Of a DNA stretch of 57,617 nucleotides, positions 6,479-14,567 are shown one piece after another; positions within the stretch are counted from its first letter, which is position 1; the number at the start of each line of letters is the position of its first letter. Position numbers and translations under genes: made by a program. The stretch covers positions 284,250-341,866 of the forward strand of contig CASFBK010000006.1 of assembly GCA_949292785.1 (NCBI GenBank), in the 5' to 3' direction. The DNA comes from an uncultured Eubacteriales bacterium. Lineage in GTDB: Bacteria > Bacillota > Clostridia > Lachnospirales > Lachnospiraceae. The notes below the pieces were generated by a model that had not been told where the DNA came from, searched no databases, and saw only the letters and a program-made list of their open reading frames with translations.

Positions 6479-8257
6479 GTGAGGATAGTTGTTCTGGTAA
6501 AAATTGTTCCTAAGCAGACAACTTTGCCTATGAGCAGTGATTATACGGTGGATAGAAATGTTGCTACAAGTTCAATTAATCCAAATGATTATCATGCCAT
6601 AGAAGAGGCTTTACGTATAAAAGAAAAAAACGGTGGTGAAGTTATTGTTTTATCTTTGGGAAATATAAGCTGCAAGACTGTATTAAAAGATGTTTATGCA
6701 TTAGGAGTCGATAGAATAATACTTTTATCTGACAGTATTTTTAAAGGCTCAGATACATTTGTTACTTCGAATATATTAGCAGAAGCTATAAACAAAATTG
6801 GTAATGTTGATATGGTAGTTGCGGGAAAAAAATCATCTGATGGTTCTACATCACAAGTTCCTAATGAAGTTGCTGCATTATTAGGATGGAACAGTGCAAA
6901 TAATATTATTGCATGTGAGACTTTTCAGAACAAAGTTCAGTATGTGGAAAGGTATGAAAAATACGATATAAAAAGACAATATGATTTACCAATTATATTA
7001 TCAGTATCATCAGAGATTAATGTTCCAAGATTGCCAAGTATCGAGGGATTATTAAAGGCAACAAAAAAAGAAGTGCTTATATGGGATAATTGTGATTTAG
7101 AAATTAGTAAGGAATATTGTGGTATAAACGGATCAAAGACACAAGTGGCTGGAGTTGAAAATGTAACTTATTCCTTACAACGAGAAATGAAAGTTATTAC
7201 TGAAAAAAAACAAATAGTTGAATCGTATAGGGAATTAAGGAAGAGTAATGTTGATAGAGGGGTTAATTGTGAAAATAAGATAGAAGTAATAAATGATTTG
7301 TTAGATAAGAAAATATTGGTTTTTTGCGAGGTGAATGATGGGAAAATCAGTAATGAAAGTTTGTATGTTGTTAAAAAGGCAGCATTAGTAGCGAAAAAAA
7401 ATGATTCTTCAGTTGTGACAATAAGTTCAAAGTTAGAAAACAAAAAAGAACAGTTAAAAGAGTTAAGTAAATGTGGAGTAAAAATAAATTATGAAATAGA
7501 AATAGATAATATATATTTATGTGATAAAGGTGAAATATGTAGAGATATTAGTCAGATTGCTGCGGGTGTTGAACCGGAACTTATATTATTTGCTAGTACA
7601 CAGTTGGGAATGAATATAGCGCCATACTTTGCAGCCATGAATCAATCTGGACTTACAGCGGAGTGTATAGATGTTGATTATGTTGATGACAAGTATTTGC
7701 AAAAGCGACCAGCATTTGGTGGAAGATTGATTGCTAATATTTTTACAAAGAATTCTAAATATAGTGTTGCTACAATAAAACCTTATGTTGAGCAAATGGA
7801 TACGACTTATATTGGAGAAATAGAAAATAAGGTAATTTGCTCCAATGTGAGTAAAAAACAAGGTGAAATAATTAATAACAATCAAAAATATGAAATTGAT
7901 CAAAGCATTGTAATTGGTTGTGGAAATGGTATACATAGACAAGAAATTTTGAAATTAGTAAAAGAAATTTGCATGAAAAAGCAATATGGATTTTGTGCTA
8001 CTCGTGAATTGGTTGACAAAGGATGGGTTGATACAAATCGGCAAGTGGGATTAACAGGTCAAGTAATATCACCTGATATATATATTGCAATAGGTATATC
8101 AGGCGCATATGAACATATTGTTGGAATAGAACAGAGCAATGTGATAATAAGCGTGAATACAAATGCTACAGAACCGATTAGTAAGGTGAGTGATGTGATT
8201 TATGAAATAGATTCAGAGGAATTTATTAATATATTAGCTATGGAGGAAATGATATGA
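6479..8257 (+). CDS. Fused electron-transfer flavoprotein, beta-alpha (EtfBA)
   Basis: A 592-residue fusion. The start is GTG 6479, behind GGAGG (6466-6470), because it gives the family N-terminus MRIVVLVKIVP. Residues about 1-240 are EtfB-like: NPNDYHAIEEALRIKEKNGG, then GKKSSDGSTSQVPNEVA. Residues about 280-590 are EtfA-like, ending in the FAD domain with ATRELVDKGW, RQVGLTGQ, IAIGISGAYEH and an ISKVSDV segment. ETFs pass electrons between acyl-CoA dehydrogenases and other carriers and are normally two separate subunits. No dehydrogenase lies in the operon, so its partner may be the FMN protein that follows or a redox step on the carrier-bound intermediate. Confidence 0.9.
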   Translation: MRIVVLVKIVPKQTTLPMSSDYTVDRNVATSSINPNDYHAIEEALRIKEKNGGEVIVLSLGNISCKTVLKDVYALGVDRIILLSDSIFKGSDTFVTSNILAEAINKIGNVDMVVAGKKSSDGSTSQVPNEVAALLGWNSANNIIACETFQNKVQYVERYEKYDIKRQYDLPIILSVSSEINVPRLPSIEGLLKATKKEVLIWDNCDLEISKEYCGINGSKTQVAGVENVTYSLQREMKVITEKKQIVESYRELRKSNVDRGVNCENKIEVINDLLDKKILVFCEVNDGKISNESLYVVKKAALVAKKNDSSVVTISSKLENKKEQLKELSKCGVKINYEIEIDNIYLCDKGEICRDISQIAAGVEPELILFASTQLGMNIAPYFAAMNQSGLTAECIDVDYVDDKYLQKRPAFGGRLIANIFTKNSKYSVATIKPYVEQMDTTYIGEIENKVICSNVSKKQGEIINNNQKYEIDQSIVIGCGNGIHRQEILKLVKEICMKKQYGFCATRELVDKGWVDTNRQVGLTGQVISPDIYIAIGISGAYEHIVGIEQSNVIISVNTNATEPISKVSDVIYEIDSEEFINILAMEEMI

Positions 8258-8739
8258 GAAGTGAAAAAGAAATTAAGGATTTTTTGATTAATTCAAAGTA
8301 TATGTGTGTTGGAACGAGTGATAAGTCTGGAAAAGTGTGGACTGCACCGTTGACGTATGTTGCGGATGAGGAATTAAATATATACTTCCATTCAGCATTA
8401 GATAGTATTCATATACAAAATATAAGGGAAAACCCAGAAGTGGCTTTTTCGATATATGATTCGGAACAATTGTTAGCAAATATTGATGGAATCCAAGGAA
8501 AAGCAATAGTTGGACAGTTGGAAAATGATGAAGTAGAAAAAATACATAATAAGTTTTTTGAAAAGCACATGCCTAATGAAGAAATAAGGAAACAGTTTGC
8601 GCCGCCATATCAGGCGTTTTTATCAGAAGAAGCACCACAAAAGAGATTTTTTAAAATGTACATAACAGAAATGTATAAAAAGAATCTTGATATATTTGAA
8701 GTTGCACGAAGACAAAGAATTAACAAAGATAATTTATAG
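8254..8739 (+). CDS. Pyridoxamine-phosphate-oxidase-like FMN split-barrel protein
   Basis: A 161-residue protein beginning in an ATGA overlap with the EtfBA gene. The N-terminal pattern (FLINSKYMCVGTSDKSGKVW, then PLTYVAD, then IYFHSALDS, then NPEVAFSIYD) is that of the PNPOx-like flavin-binding split barrel. Members bind FMN, F420 or haem and reduce or oxidise small molecules. The translational coupling to EtfBA suggests the two work as a redox pair, with EtfBA delivering electrons to the flavin. Substrate unknown. Confidence 0.82.
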   Translation: MRSEKEIKDFLINSKYMCVGTSDKSGKVWTAPLTYVADEELNIYFHSALDSIHIQNIRENPEVAFSIYDSEQLLANIDGIQGKAIVGQLENDEVEKIHNKFFEKHMPNEEIRKQFAPPYQAFLSEEAPQKRFFKMYITEMYKKNLDIFEVARRQRINKDNL

Positions 8740-8751
8740 AGAGGTTACAAA

Positions 8752-9906
8752 TTGATATACGAAAGTGCTAAAAACAAAGTTGATTTTTATGTATGCGATA
8801 CAACACTAAGAGATGGTGAACAAGTGGCAGGTATTCGTTATACACCAGAGCAAAAAGTACAAATAGCAAAGAAACTTAATGAAGTTGGAATAGATGCAAT
8901 TGATGCTGGGTTTGCAGCGACATCTGTAGAAGAAAGGATGGCAATTAAAGCTATTTGTGATTTGAAGCTAGATATGCGAATAATGAGCATGTGCAGAGTA
9001 GTTAAAGCAGATGTAGATGCTGCTTTGGAATGTGGTGTAGATGGTGTTATTTTGTTTATGCCTAGTTCGGATATTCATATAGCTGCTAAGTTTGATGGAG
9101 ATATTAGTGAAAATAGAAAAAGGTTATTACAAAATTCCGTTGATATGATTAAATATGCAAAAGACAAAGGGCTATTTGTCGAATTTGGGGTCGAAGATGG
9201 AACAAGAACGGATAAACAGGTTTTGTTGGAACTCTTTTCTAAAGCAGAAGAAGTTGGTGCAGATGCATTAGGAACAACGGACACAATAGGATGTTTAACT
9301 CCGGAACAAACTTATAATTATATTAAGTATTTGGTTGATAATTTAAATACACCAATTGGTGTACATTGTCATAATGATTTAGGTTTGGCGACGGCTAATA
9401 CTCTGGCTGGATTACTTGCAGGAGGAGGATACTGTTCTCCTACAGTAAATGGATTTGGCGAACGAGCAGGAAATGCGGCATTGGAAGAAGTTCTTGTGGC
9501 TTTAAAAGTTTTGTACAATCAAGATATTAAGTATGATTTAAAGAAATTAAATGAATTATCTAAAATGGTACAAGAATATTCAGGAATTAATACAAGTATT
9601 TTTAAGCCTATTGTTGGAGATAATGTTTTCTCACATGAATCAGGAATTCATATTCATGGAATGTTGAAGGATAACCGTACATATGAAGTATACAATCCGG
9701 AAATTGTGGGAAGAAATAGAAAAATGGTAATGGGGAAACATGCAGGGAAGCATTTAATTAGACATATTCTTTTTGAAAACGGATATGACGTATTAGATGA
9801 TATTGCAGATACCTTGTGGAAACGCATGAAGGAAAAAGAAGATTTAGGAATATCGTACAGCGAGGAGGATGTTATTAATGTCTACAGAAAAGAATTTTGT
9901 AAATAA
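8752..9906 (+). CDS. Homocitrate/isopropylmalate synthase-like enzyme (DRE-TIM)
   Basis: A 384-residue DRE-TIM metallolyase that would condense acetyl-CoA with a 2-oxo acid. Visible motifs: DTTLRDGEQ (active-site Arg and metal Asp), GVHCHNDLGLATANTLAG (metal-binding His pair), NGFGERAGNAALEEV, and HESGIHIHGM. The size matches NifV-type homocitrate synthases; the long C-terminal regulatory domain of feedback-controlled LeuA is absent. The start is TTG 8752 with a GAGAGG site. With the LeuC/LeuD-like genes downstream it forms a 2-oxo-acid chain-lengthening set. The substrate could be 2-oxoglutarate or, as in HphA of cyanobacteria, an arylpyruvate-like acid. Confidence 0.87.
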   Translation: MIYESAKNKVDFYVCDTTLRDGEQVAGIRYTPEQKVQIAKKLNEVGIDAIDAGFAATSVEERMAIKAICDLKLDMRIMSMCRVVKADVDAALECGVDGVILFMPSSDIHIAAKFDGDISENRKRLLQNSVDMIKYAKDKGLFVEFGVEDGTRTDKQVLLELFSKAEEVGADALGTTDTIGCLTPEQTYNYIKYLVDNLNTPIGVHCHNDLGLATANTLAGLLAGGGYCSPTVNGFGERAGNAALEEVLVALKVLYNQDIKYDLKKLNELSKMVQEYSGINTSIFKPIVGDNVFSHESGIHIHGMLKDNRTYEVYNPEIVGRNRKMVMGKHAGKHLIRHILFENGYDVLDDIADTLWKRMKEKEDLGISYSEEDVINVYRKEFCK

Positions 9907-10240
9907 CATAGATGAGTGGAAACTTATAAAGAATCCGTTACTCGAAGGAATCGGTTTGATGGAAATAGTAACATCCTCTAATGTTACTATTGGAAGAGCA
10001 AAAATTGATTCACCAGTAAAAATAAAAAGTCATCATCATATTGAAGAACAGATTACGGCTGTAATAGAGGGAGCGATGGAGGTATGCTTAGCAGGTGAAA
10101 AAAGAATAGTTGCAGCTGGTGATGTGTGCATAATTCCAAGCAATAAAGAACATGAAGTGGAAATTACAGAAGTTCCATTTCTTTCATTTGATATATTTAC
10201 ACCATATAAGAAAGATTATGTTGAAAAGATAAGAGGATAA
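9878..10240 (+). CDS. Small single-domain cupin
   Basis: A 120-residue cupin. The start ATG 9878 is preferred over ATG 9869 because GAGGAGG lies at 9862-9868, directly against 9869. It overlaps the end of the synthase gene. Cupin motif 1 is visible as KSHHHIEEQITAVIEGAMEV (metal-binding HxH and Glu), motif 2 as GDVCIIPSNKEHEVE. In bacilysin synthesis the bi-cupin BacB isomerises the product of BacA. Since this operon has two BacA-like proteins, a BacB-like isomerase role is attractive but inferred. Regulatory or metal-dioxygenase roles are also possible. Confidence 0.85.
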   Translation: MSTEKNFVNNIDEWKLIKNPLLEGIGLMEIVTSSNVTIGRAKIDSPVKIKSHHHIEEQITAVIEGAMEVCLAGEKRIVAAGDVCIIPSNKEHEVEITEVPFLSFDIFTPYKKDYVEKIRG

Positions 10241-10244
10241 GAAA

Positions 10245-11240
10245 ATGTTTAATAAAGTATATACAAAATTTGTAAAGCATATAGAAGAGTTTGATTTAAT
10301 AACAAAAGATACGAAAAAGATTGTTATAGCAACTTCGGGTGGAAAAGACGCAAATATTATGACGGAATTATTGTATAGATACAAGATGGAATTTCGTGCT
10401 GACTTAGAGTTGGTATTGGCTAACGCAGCGATACCAAAGTGGAAATATAATCCTACTGAATTTATTAAGAATATAGATGATGAAAAGATTATTAAAGCAT
10501 TAGAAGACGAAAGTGTATACATAGAAAAGCATAAAGAATATTGGGAAAGTAAAGGTATTAGCACGGTATATTTGGAGCACAGTGAAGGAGATGGCGATGA
10601 TGCAATATTTAATTCCTCGATTCCGTGCACACATTGCTTTGTTGCACAGAAGAAAGCATTGTTCAGATATATTGACGGGTTAGAAGATGCAGAACACTGT
10701 AGACTGGCTATAGGAATTACTAAATGGGATATTTTATATCTTGCACTGTCAAATATACTTCGTGCTAATGGAAAAACATGGAAAGATATAAAACGAGATG
10801 AACCAGCACGGTATGAGATGTATTGTCAACATTTTGCAACTTTTAGTCCAATTCCTAAAATAAATATTGGAATACCAAATAAAACAGTATATTGCATCGA
10901 ACCAATTGTTTGTTTAAGTGATATGGAAACGAGAGAATACGCAAAAACATTAGAATTGCCAATTATTCCTGATGTTTGTGTGAGTTTGTTTGGCGAGAAA
11001 TTTAGTTCTGATAAACGGTTTTTTGATAATTTTATGAAAGTGACTGCTATTGAAGAATGTAATATTGCTCAAAATAATCAAGCAATAGAACTAAATTTAT
11101 TAGACCCTTTGTATAGTAATTACAGTGACATTTTAGCGTTATTAGACAAGACAGAAATTATGCCTCCGTTTGAAGATTTTGATGGTATTCTTTATAAGTC
11201 ATACATGGATGAAGTGATGAAAGCAGGTGTAGTTGATTAA
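10245..11240 (+). CDS. TtcA-like PP-loop ATPase, candidate sulfur-transfer enzyme
   Basis: A 331-residue N-type ATP pyrophosphatase. The PP-loop SGGKDA lies at 31-36. A CxxC pair (Cys128 and Cys131 in PCTHC) and a later Cys245 in IPDVC sit where TtcA-type tRNA thiolases hold their three [4Fe-4S] ligands. The segment AIGITKWDILYLALSNIL matches the helical part after the cluster motif in that family. TtcA-like enzymes adenylate a carbonyl or base and replace oxygen with sulfur. Inside a biosynthetic operon it may thiolate the product, for example a thioamide or thioacid, rather than tRNA. The alternative is adenylation with an amine as acceptor. Confidence 0.82.
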   Translation: MFNKVYTKFVKHIEEFDLITKDTKKIVIATSGGKDANIMTELLYRYKMEFRADLELVLANAAIPKWKYNPTEFIKNIDDEKIIKALEDESVYIEKHKEYWESKGISTVYLEHSEGDGDDAIFNSSIPCTHCFVAQKKALFRYIDGLEDAEHCRLAIGITKWDILYLALSNILRANGKTWKDIKRDEPARYEMYCQHFATFSPIPKINIGIPNKTVYCIEPIVCLSDMETREYAKTLELPIIPDVCVSLFGEKFSSDKRFFDNFMKVTAIEECNIAQNNQAIELNLLDPLYSNYSDILALLDKTEIMPPFEDFDGILYKSYMDEVMKAGVVD

Positions 11241-11248
11241 GATTTACT

Positions 11249-12505
11249 ATGGGACAGACAATAGTTGAAAAAATATTTACAAATAAAATCGGCAAGAGAG
11301 TTTTTGCCAATGATATGGTATGGAGTAATGTTGATTTAATGATGGGAACAGATGGTACTGTTCCCATGACAATATCTATATTAGAAAAAAATAATATAAA
11401 TACAATAAGCGATTCGGCTAAGGTTGTATTTGTGAATGATCACTTTTCACCAGCCAAAGATATTGTTAATGCTAATACACTAAGCTATATAAAAAAGTTT
11501 GCAAATGAGTATAAAGTGAGGTTATTTGATGCTGGAGAAGGAATATGTCATGTGTTGATACCAGATAAGGGATTGATAAAACCGGGGATGTTAATAGTCG
11601 GAGCTGATTCGCATGTATGCACATATGGTGCATTAGGCGCTTTATCTATAGGTATAGGTTCGTCAGATTTGGCATTTGCGATGTCAACAGGGAAATTGTG
11701 GTTTAGAGTTCCCGAAACAATAAAAATAAATGTATATGGAAAGAAACAAACTAATATATCCGGCAAGGATATTGTTCTAGCTATTTTAAAAAAAGTTGGT
11801 GTAGCAGGAGCTAGTTATTCTGTAATAGAACTGGTTGGAGAGGCAATGACAGGACTAAATATAGCAGATAGATTTTCTATGTGTAACATGGCGGCTGAAA
11901 TGGGTGCTAAAGGTGTAATAATTCCTTATGATGAAATTACAGCTCAATATTTGAAAGATAAAGTACAGGTTGAACAGGAGGACGTTTTCTATGCAGATAA
12001 AGATGCAAAGTATAGTAAATGTATTGATATATGTATAGATGATTTGCAACCACAAATAGCTTGCCCCTATGCTCCTGATAATGTGCATAATGTAAATGAT
12101 ATGGAAGGCTTAAAAATAGATCAAATAGTTATTGGATTATGTACAAATGGAAGACTGGAAGATTTTCGTAGAGCATCAAGATATTTAAAGAAAAAAAAGA
12201 TTAACGAAAATGTGCGTTTGCTTATTATACCAGGTTCAAAAGAGGTGTTAAACCAAATGATAAAAGAAGGAATTGCAGAAATCCTTGTTGAAGCAGGAGG
12301 TATTATATGTCCATCCACATGTGGTCCATGTGTGGGAGGGCACATGGGGGTACTGGGCGAAAATGAAGTGGGGTTATATACATCTAGTAGAAATTTTCTT
12401 GGTAGATGTGGTGATAAAACAGCAAATGTCTATTTATGTAGTCCGGATACAGCGGCGTATTCTGCACTTTTTGGCTATATTAAAGAACCGCCTAGCCAAG
12501 AGTAA
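11249..12505 (+). CDS. LeuC/homoaconitase-like large subunit
   Basis: A 418-residue aconitase-superfamily large subunit. The [4Fe-4S] ligands are visible: a Cys in GLCTNG and Cys358/Cys361 in CPSTCGPCVGG, with flanking GADSHVCTYGALGA and SSRNFLGRCG. It pairs with the LeuD-like subunit nine bases downstream and would isomerise a 2-alkylmalate-type product of the synthase at 8752 (citrate, isopropylmalate or homocitrate-like). The separate-subunit form is that of LeuCD and archaeal-type homoaconitases. No isopropylmalate or homoisocitrate dehydrogenase lies in the operon. Confidence 0.92.
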   Translation: MGQTIVEKIFTNKIGKRVFANDMVWSNVDLMMGTDGTVPMTISILEKNNINTISDSAKVVFVNDHFSPAKDIVNANTLSYIKKFANEYKVRLFDAGEGICHVLIPDKGLIKPGMLIVGADSHVCTYGALGALSIGIGSSDLAFAMSTGKLWFRVPETIKINVYGKKQTNISGKDIVLAILKKVGVAGASYSVIELVGEAMTGLNIADRFSMCNMAAEMGAKGVIIPYDEITAQYLKDKVQVEQEDVFYADKDAKYSKCIDICIDDLQPQIACPYAPDNVHNVNDMEGLKIDQIVIGLCTNGRLEDFRRASRYLKKKKINENVRLLIIPGSKEVLNQMIKEGIAEILVEAGGIICPSTCGPCVGGHMGVLGENEVGLYTSSRNFLGRCGDKTANVYLCSPDTAAYSALFGYIKEPPSQE

Positions 12506-12514
12506 GGAGATGTT

Positions 12515-13009
12515 ATGAACAAAATAATAAAATTTGGTGACAACATAGATACAGATACAATTATTCCGGGACAGTATTGTAATATTCTTGAAAACGAAAG
12601 CTTGGGAAGATATTGTATGCATAATGTTTATAAAGATTTTTATAAACAAGTTAAACAAGGGGATGTAATTATTGCAGGGGAAAATTTTGGATGTGGTTCA
12701 TCACGAGAAATGGCGCCGCTTGCTATAAAAGAAACGGGAATAGAATTAATTATAGCAAAGTCTTTTTCGCGAATATTTATGCGAAATGCTATTAATATTG
12801 GTTTACAACTTATACAAGATGAAAAGTTTTATGAAATGTCTAAAGATGGAGACGAAATTAGTATTAATAATATGTATATTAAAAATGTAACTAACGGACT
12901 GGAATTGGAATTTAAACATATTACTAATCCGGTTTATATAAAAATTTCTGGAGCAGGTGGAATTATGCAATTAGCAAAAAAAATAATAAATGGAGAAACT
13001 GAAATATGA
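12515..13009 (+). CDS. LeuD/homoaconitase-like small subunit
   Basis: A 164-residue swivelling domain of the aconitase superfamily. The motifs NIDTDTIIPGQY, then GENFGCGSSREMAP, then AKSFSRIFMRNAINIG are those of LeuD and homoaconitase small subunits. The GCGSSRE loop contacts the substrate side chain and is next to the active site. It forms the heterodimer with the preceding LeuC-like subunit. Its stop codon overlaps the next start in an ATGA. The residues after YCN that set side-chain specificity were not compared. Confidence 0.92.
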   Translation: MNKIIKFGDNIDTDTIIPGQYCNILENESLGRYCMHNVYKDFYKQVKQGDVIIAGENFGCGSSREMAPLAIKETGIELIIAKSFSRIFMRNAINIGLQLIQDEKFYEMSKDGDEISINNMYIKNVTNGLELEFKHITNPVYIKISGAGGIMQLAKKIINGETEI

Positions 13010-13956
13010 GTTTTTGTATAGAGTATTTAGATTACTATATTCCGCACAAAAAAGTACTATCTAGAAGAGTTTTGGAAAATAAGGATATTGATAGTGAGCA
13101 ATTTATAAATGACACAGGAATAAATACCATTAATGTGTTCGAACAATATGAGTTACCAGATGCTCTAGATAATATGTTTGACAAAATGTTTAAAAATCAA
13201 AATATAGAATTGTCTAAAATCAAATATATCGCCTGTGAAACTACACCATTGACAAAGTATCACAATATTTCGGTAGTACATTTTTTGCAAAAAAAATATG
13301 GTATGGATAAAGCGAAAATTATACCACTTCATCAACCTTGTGCATTTGCTTTGTGTGCAATGGAGCTATCGACAAAGTTGCTTGAACAAGATGAATATAT
13401 GGTTATTTTGTGTGCCAATGATTGGAGTGAAAGGGAATTAGGAGAACGATTTTTAAAATTCACAATTATGGGAGATGGAATCGGCTTAGTATTAGTAAAG
13501 AATGATGTTGAAGAGAAAAGTAACATAAGAATTCATGATTGGTATTATGAGAATTATGGAGTGTCAAGTTTTACTACATACAATACAAAAAATTATGAAT
13601 CTGAACCGGTACTGAATAGATTAAGTATGATAAAAAAAGGTGTGGATTTTATTACACGAAGTTTGAAGCAGTCTAATAAAAGCATTACAGATATTGATAA
13701 AATAATTGTCTCGAATGTAAGACATGATGTGTTTAGAGATACATATTCTAAATTATTAGGAATCTCTTCGAATGTTTTTTATTTAGAAAATACACAAGAA
13801 GGCGGGCATGTAAATGATATTGATGTCATTAGAAATTTAAAAGACTATTTGGAAAAAAAACATAGTGAAGATAATAAAGAGGTAATAGCTTTATATACAT
13901 TAGACATAGAGGAAAGTATGGATATTAACTATCATTTAATAATTCTGAATATTTAG
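13006..13956 (+). CDS. Divergent ketoacyl synthase III-like enzyme
   Basis: A 316-residue thiolase-fold protein. Cys112 in LHQPCAFALCAMEL sits where KAS III (FabH) has its nucleophile. A glycine-rich GDGIGLVLV strand follows. His240 (VRHDVF) replaces the usual HQAN motif, and a GGHVND segment at 266-271 replaces the usual GNTS motif. It lies far from housekeeping FabH. Such divergent KAS III proteins in gene clusters make C-C, ester or amide bonds from carrier-bound acyl groups. Here it could join the substrate loaded on the carrier protein to an acyl partner, since no NRPS condensation domain is present. Confidence 0.8.
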   Translation: MSFCIEYLDYYIPHKKVLSRRVLENKDIDSEQFINDTGINTINVFEQYELPDALDNMFDKMFKNQNIELSKIKYIACETTPLTKYHNISVVHFLQKKYGMDKAKIIPLHQPCAFALCAMELSTKLLEQDEYMVILCANDWSERELGERFLKFTIMGDGIGLVLVKNDVEEKSNIRIHDWYYENYGVSSFTTYNTKNYESEPVLNRLSMIKKGVDFITRSLKQSNKSITDIDKIIVSNVRHDVFRDTYSKLLGISSNVFYLENTQEGGHVNDIDVIRNLKDYLEKKHSEDNKEVIALYTLDIEESMDINYHLIILNI

Positions 13957-13970
13957 TTGGAGAAGATAAA

Positions 13971-14567
13971 GTGAAGAATGAACAAGAAAGTATTAATGGT
14001 TATTTTAATGAATTAAAAATAGCGACATTAGGACCAGAAGGTACATGTAGTGAAAGAGCTGCAATATATTATGCAAATAAAAATAATGTTAAGTACAAGA
14101 CAATATTATGCGATACATTTGAAACAGCAATCAAAAAATTGATGTTTGAAATCGTTGACATTGTAATAATTCCATCTGCATATCGAGAATTAGCGGAAAT
14201 TGTATTTGAAAATATGGATGATATAGAGTTATCAGACGTATTTTTGTATTCAACTCCAGGATTGGTAATAGCTACAGGTTACGAAAATGTGAGTATTAAT
14301 GAGATTGAAACTATGGCAACTCATTCATCACCAAGTATTTTAGCAAAAAAGAGTTGTCCGAATGCGAAATTGATATATTGCTCAAGTAATAGTGCATCTG
14401 CGTTAAAAGTGGTTAATGGAGATGTAGATGCATGTGTTACTACAAGGATATGTGTTGAAATGAATAATTTAAATATTGTAAAAGACTTTGGTGAAGTTCC
14501 AATGGGATGGAATGTGTTTAAGAAAAACAATAATAATAGAAAGAGGATAAAAAATGCAAACAATTAA
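13971..14567 (+). CDS. BacA-like prephenate decarboxylase homologue 1
   Basis: A 198-residue protein of the prephenate dehydratase fold, without the C-terminal ACT domain. It starts at GTG 13971 behind GGAGAAG. It follows the BacA pattern along its length: ATLGPEGTCSERAA at the N-terminus, CDTFETAIKK, THSSPSIL, then SSNSASALKVVNGDVDACVT and EVPMGWNVF near the end. BacA-type enzymes decarboxylate prephenate without aromatisation to give dihydro-4-hydroxyphenylpyruvate, used in bacilysin and related non-aromatic amino acids. A prephenate-dehydratase role is the alternative. A second homologue lies at 17641. The prephenate link is supported by the DAHP synthase remnant at 26963. Confidence 0.78.
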   Translation: MKNEQESINGYFNELKIATLGPEGTCSERAAIYYANKNNVKYKTILCDTFETAIKKLMFEIVDIVIIPSAYRELAEIVFENMDDIELSDVFLYSTPGLVIATGYENVSINEIETMATHSSPSILAKKSCPNAKLIYCSSNSASALKVVNGDVDACVTTRICVEMNNLNIVKDFGEVPMGWNVFKKNNNNRKRIKNANN

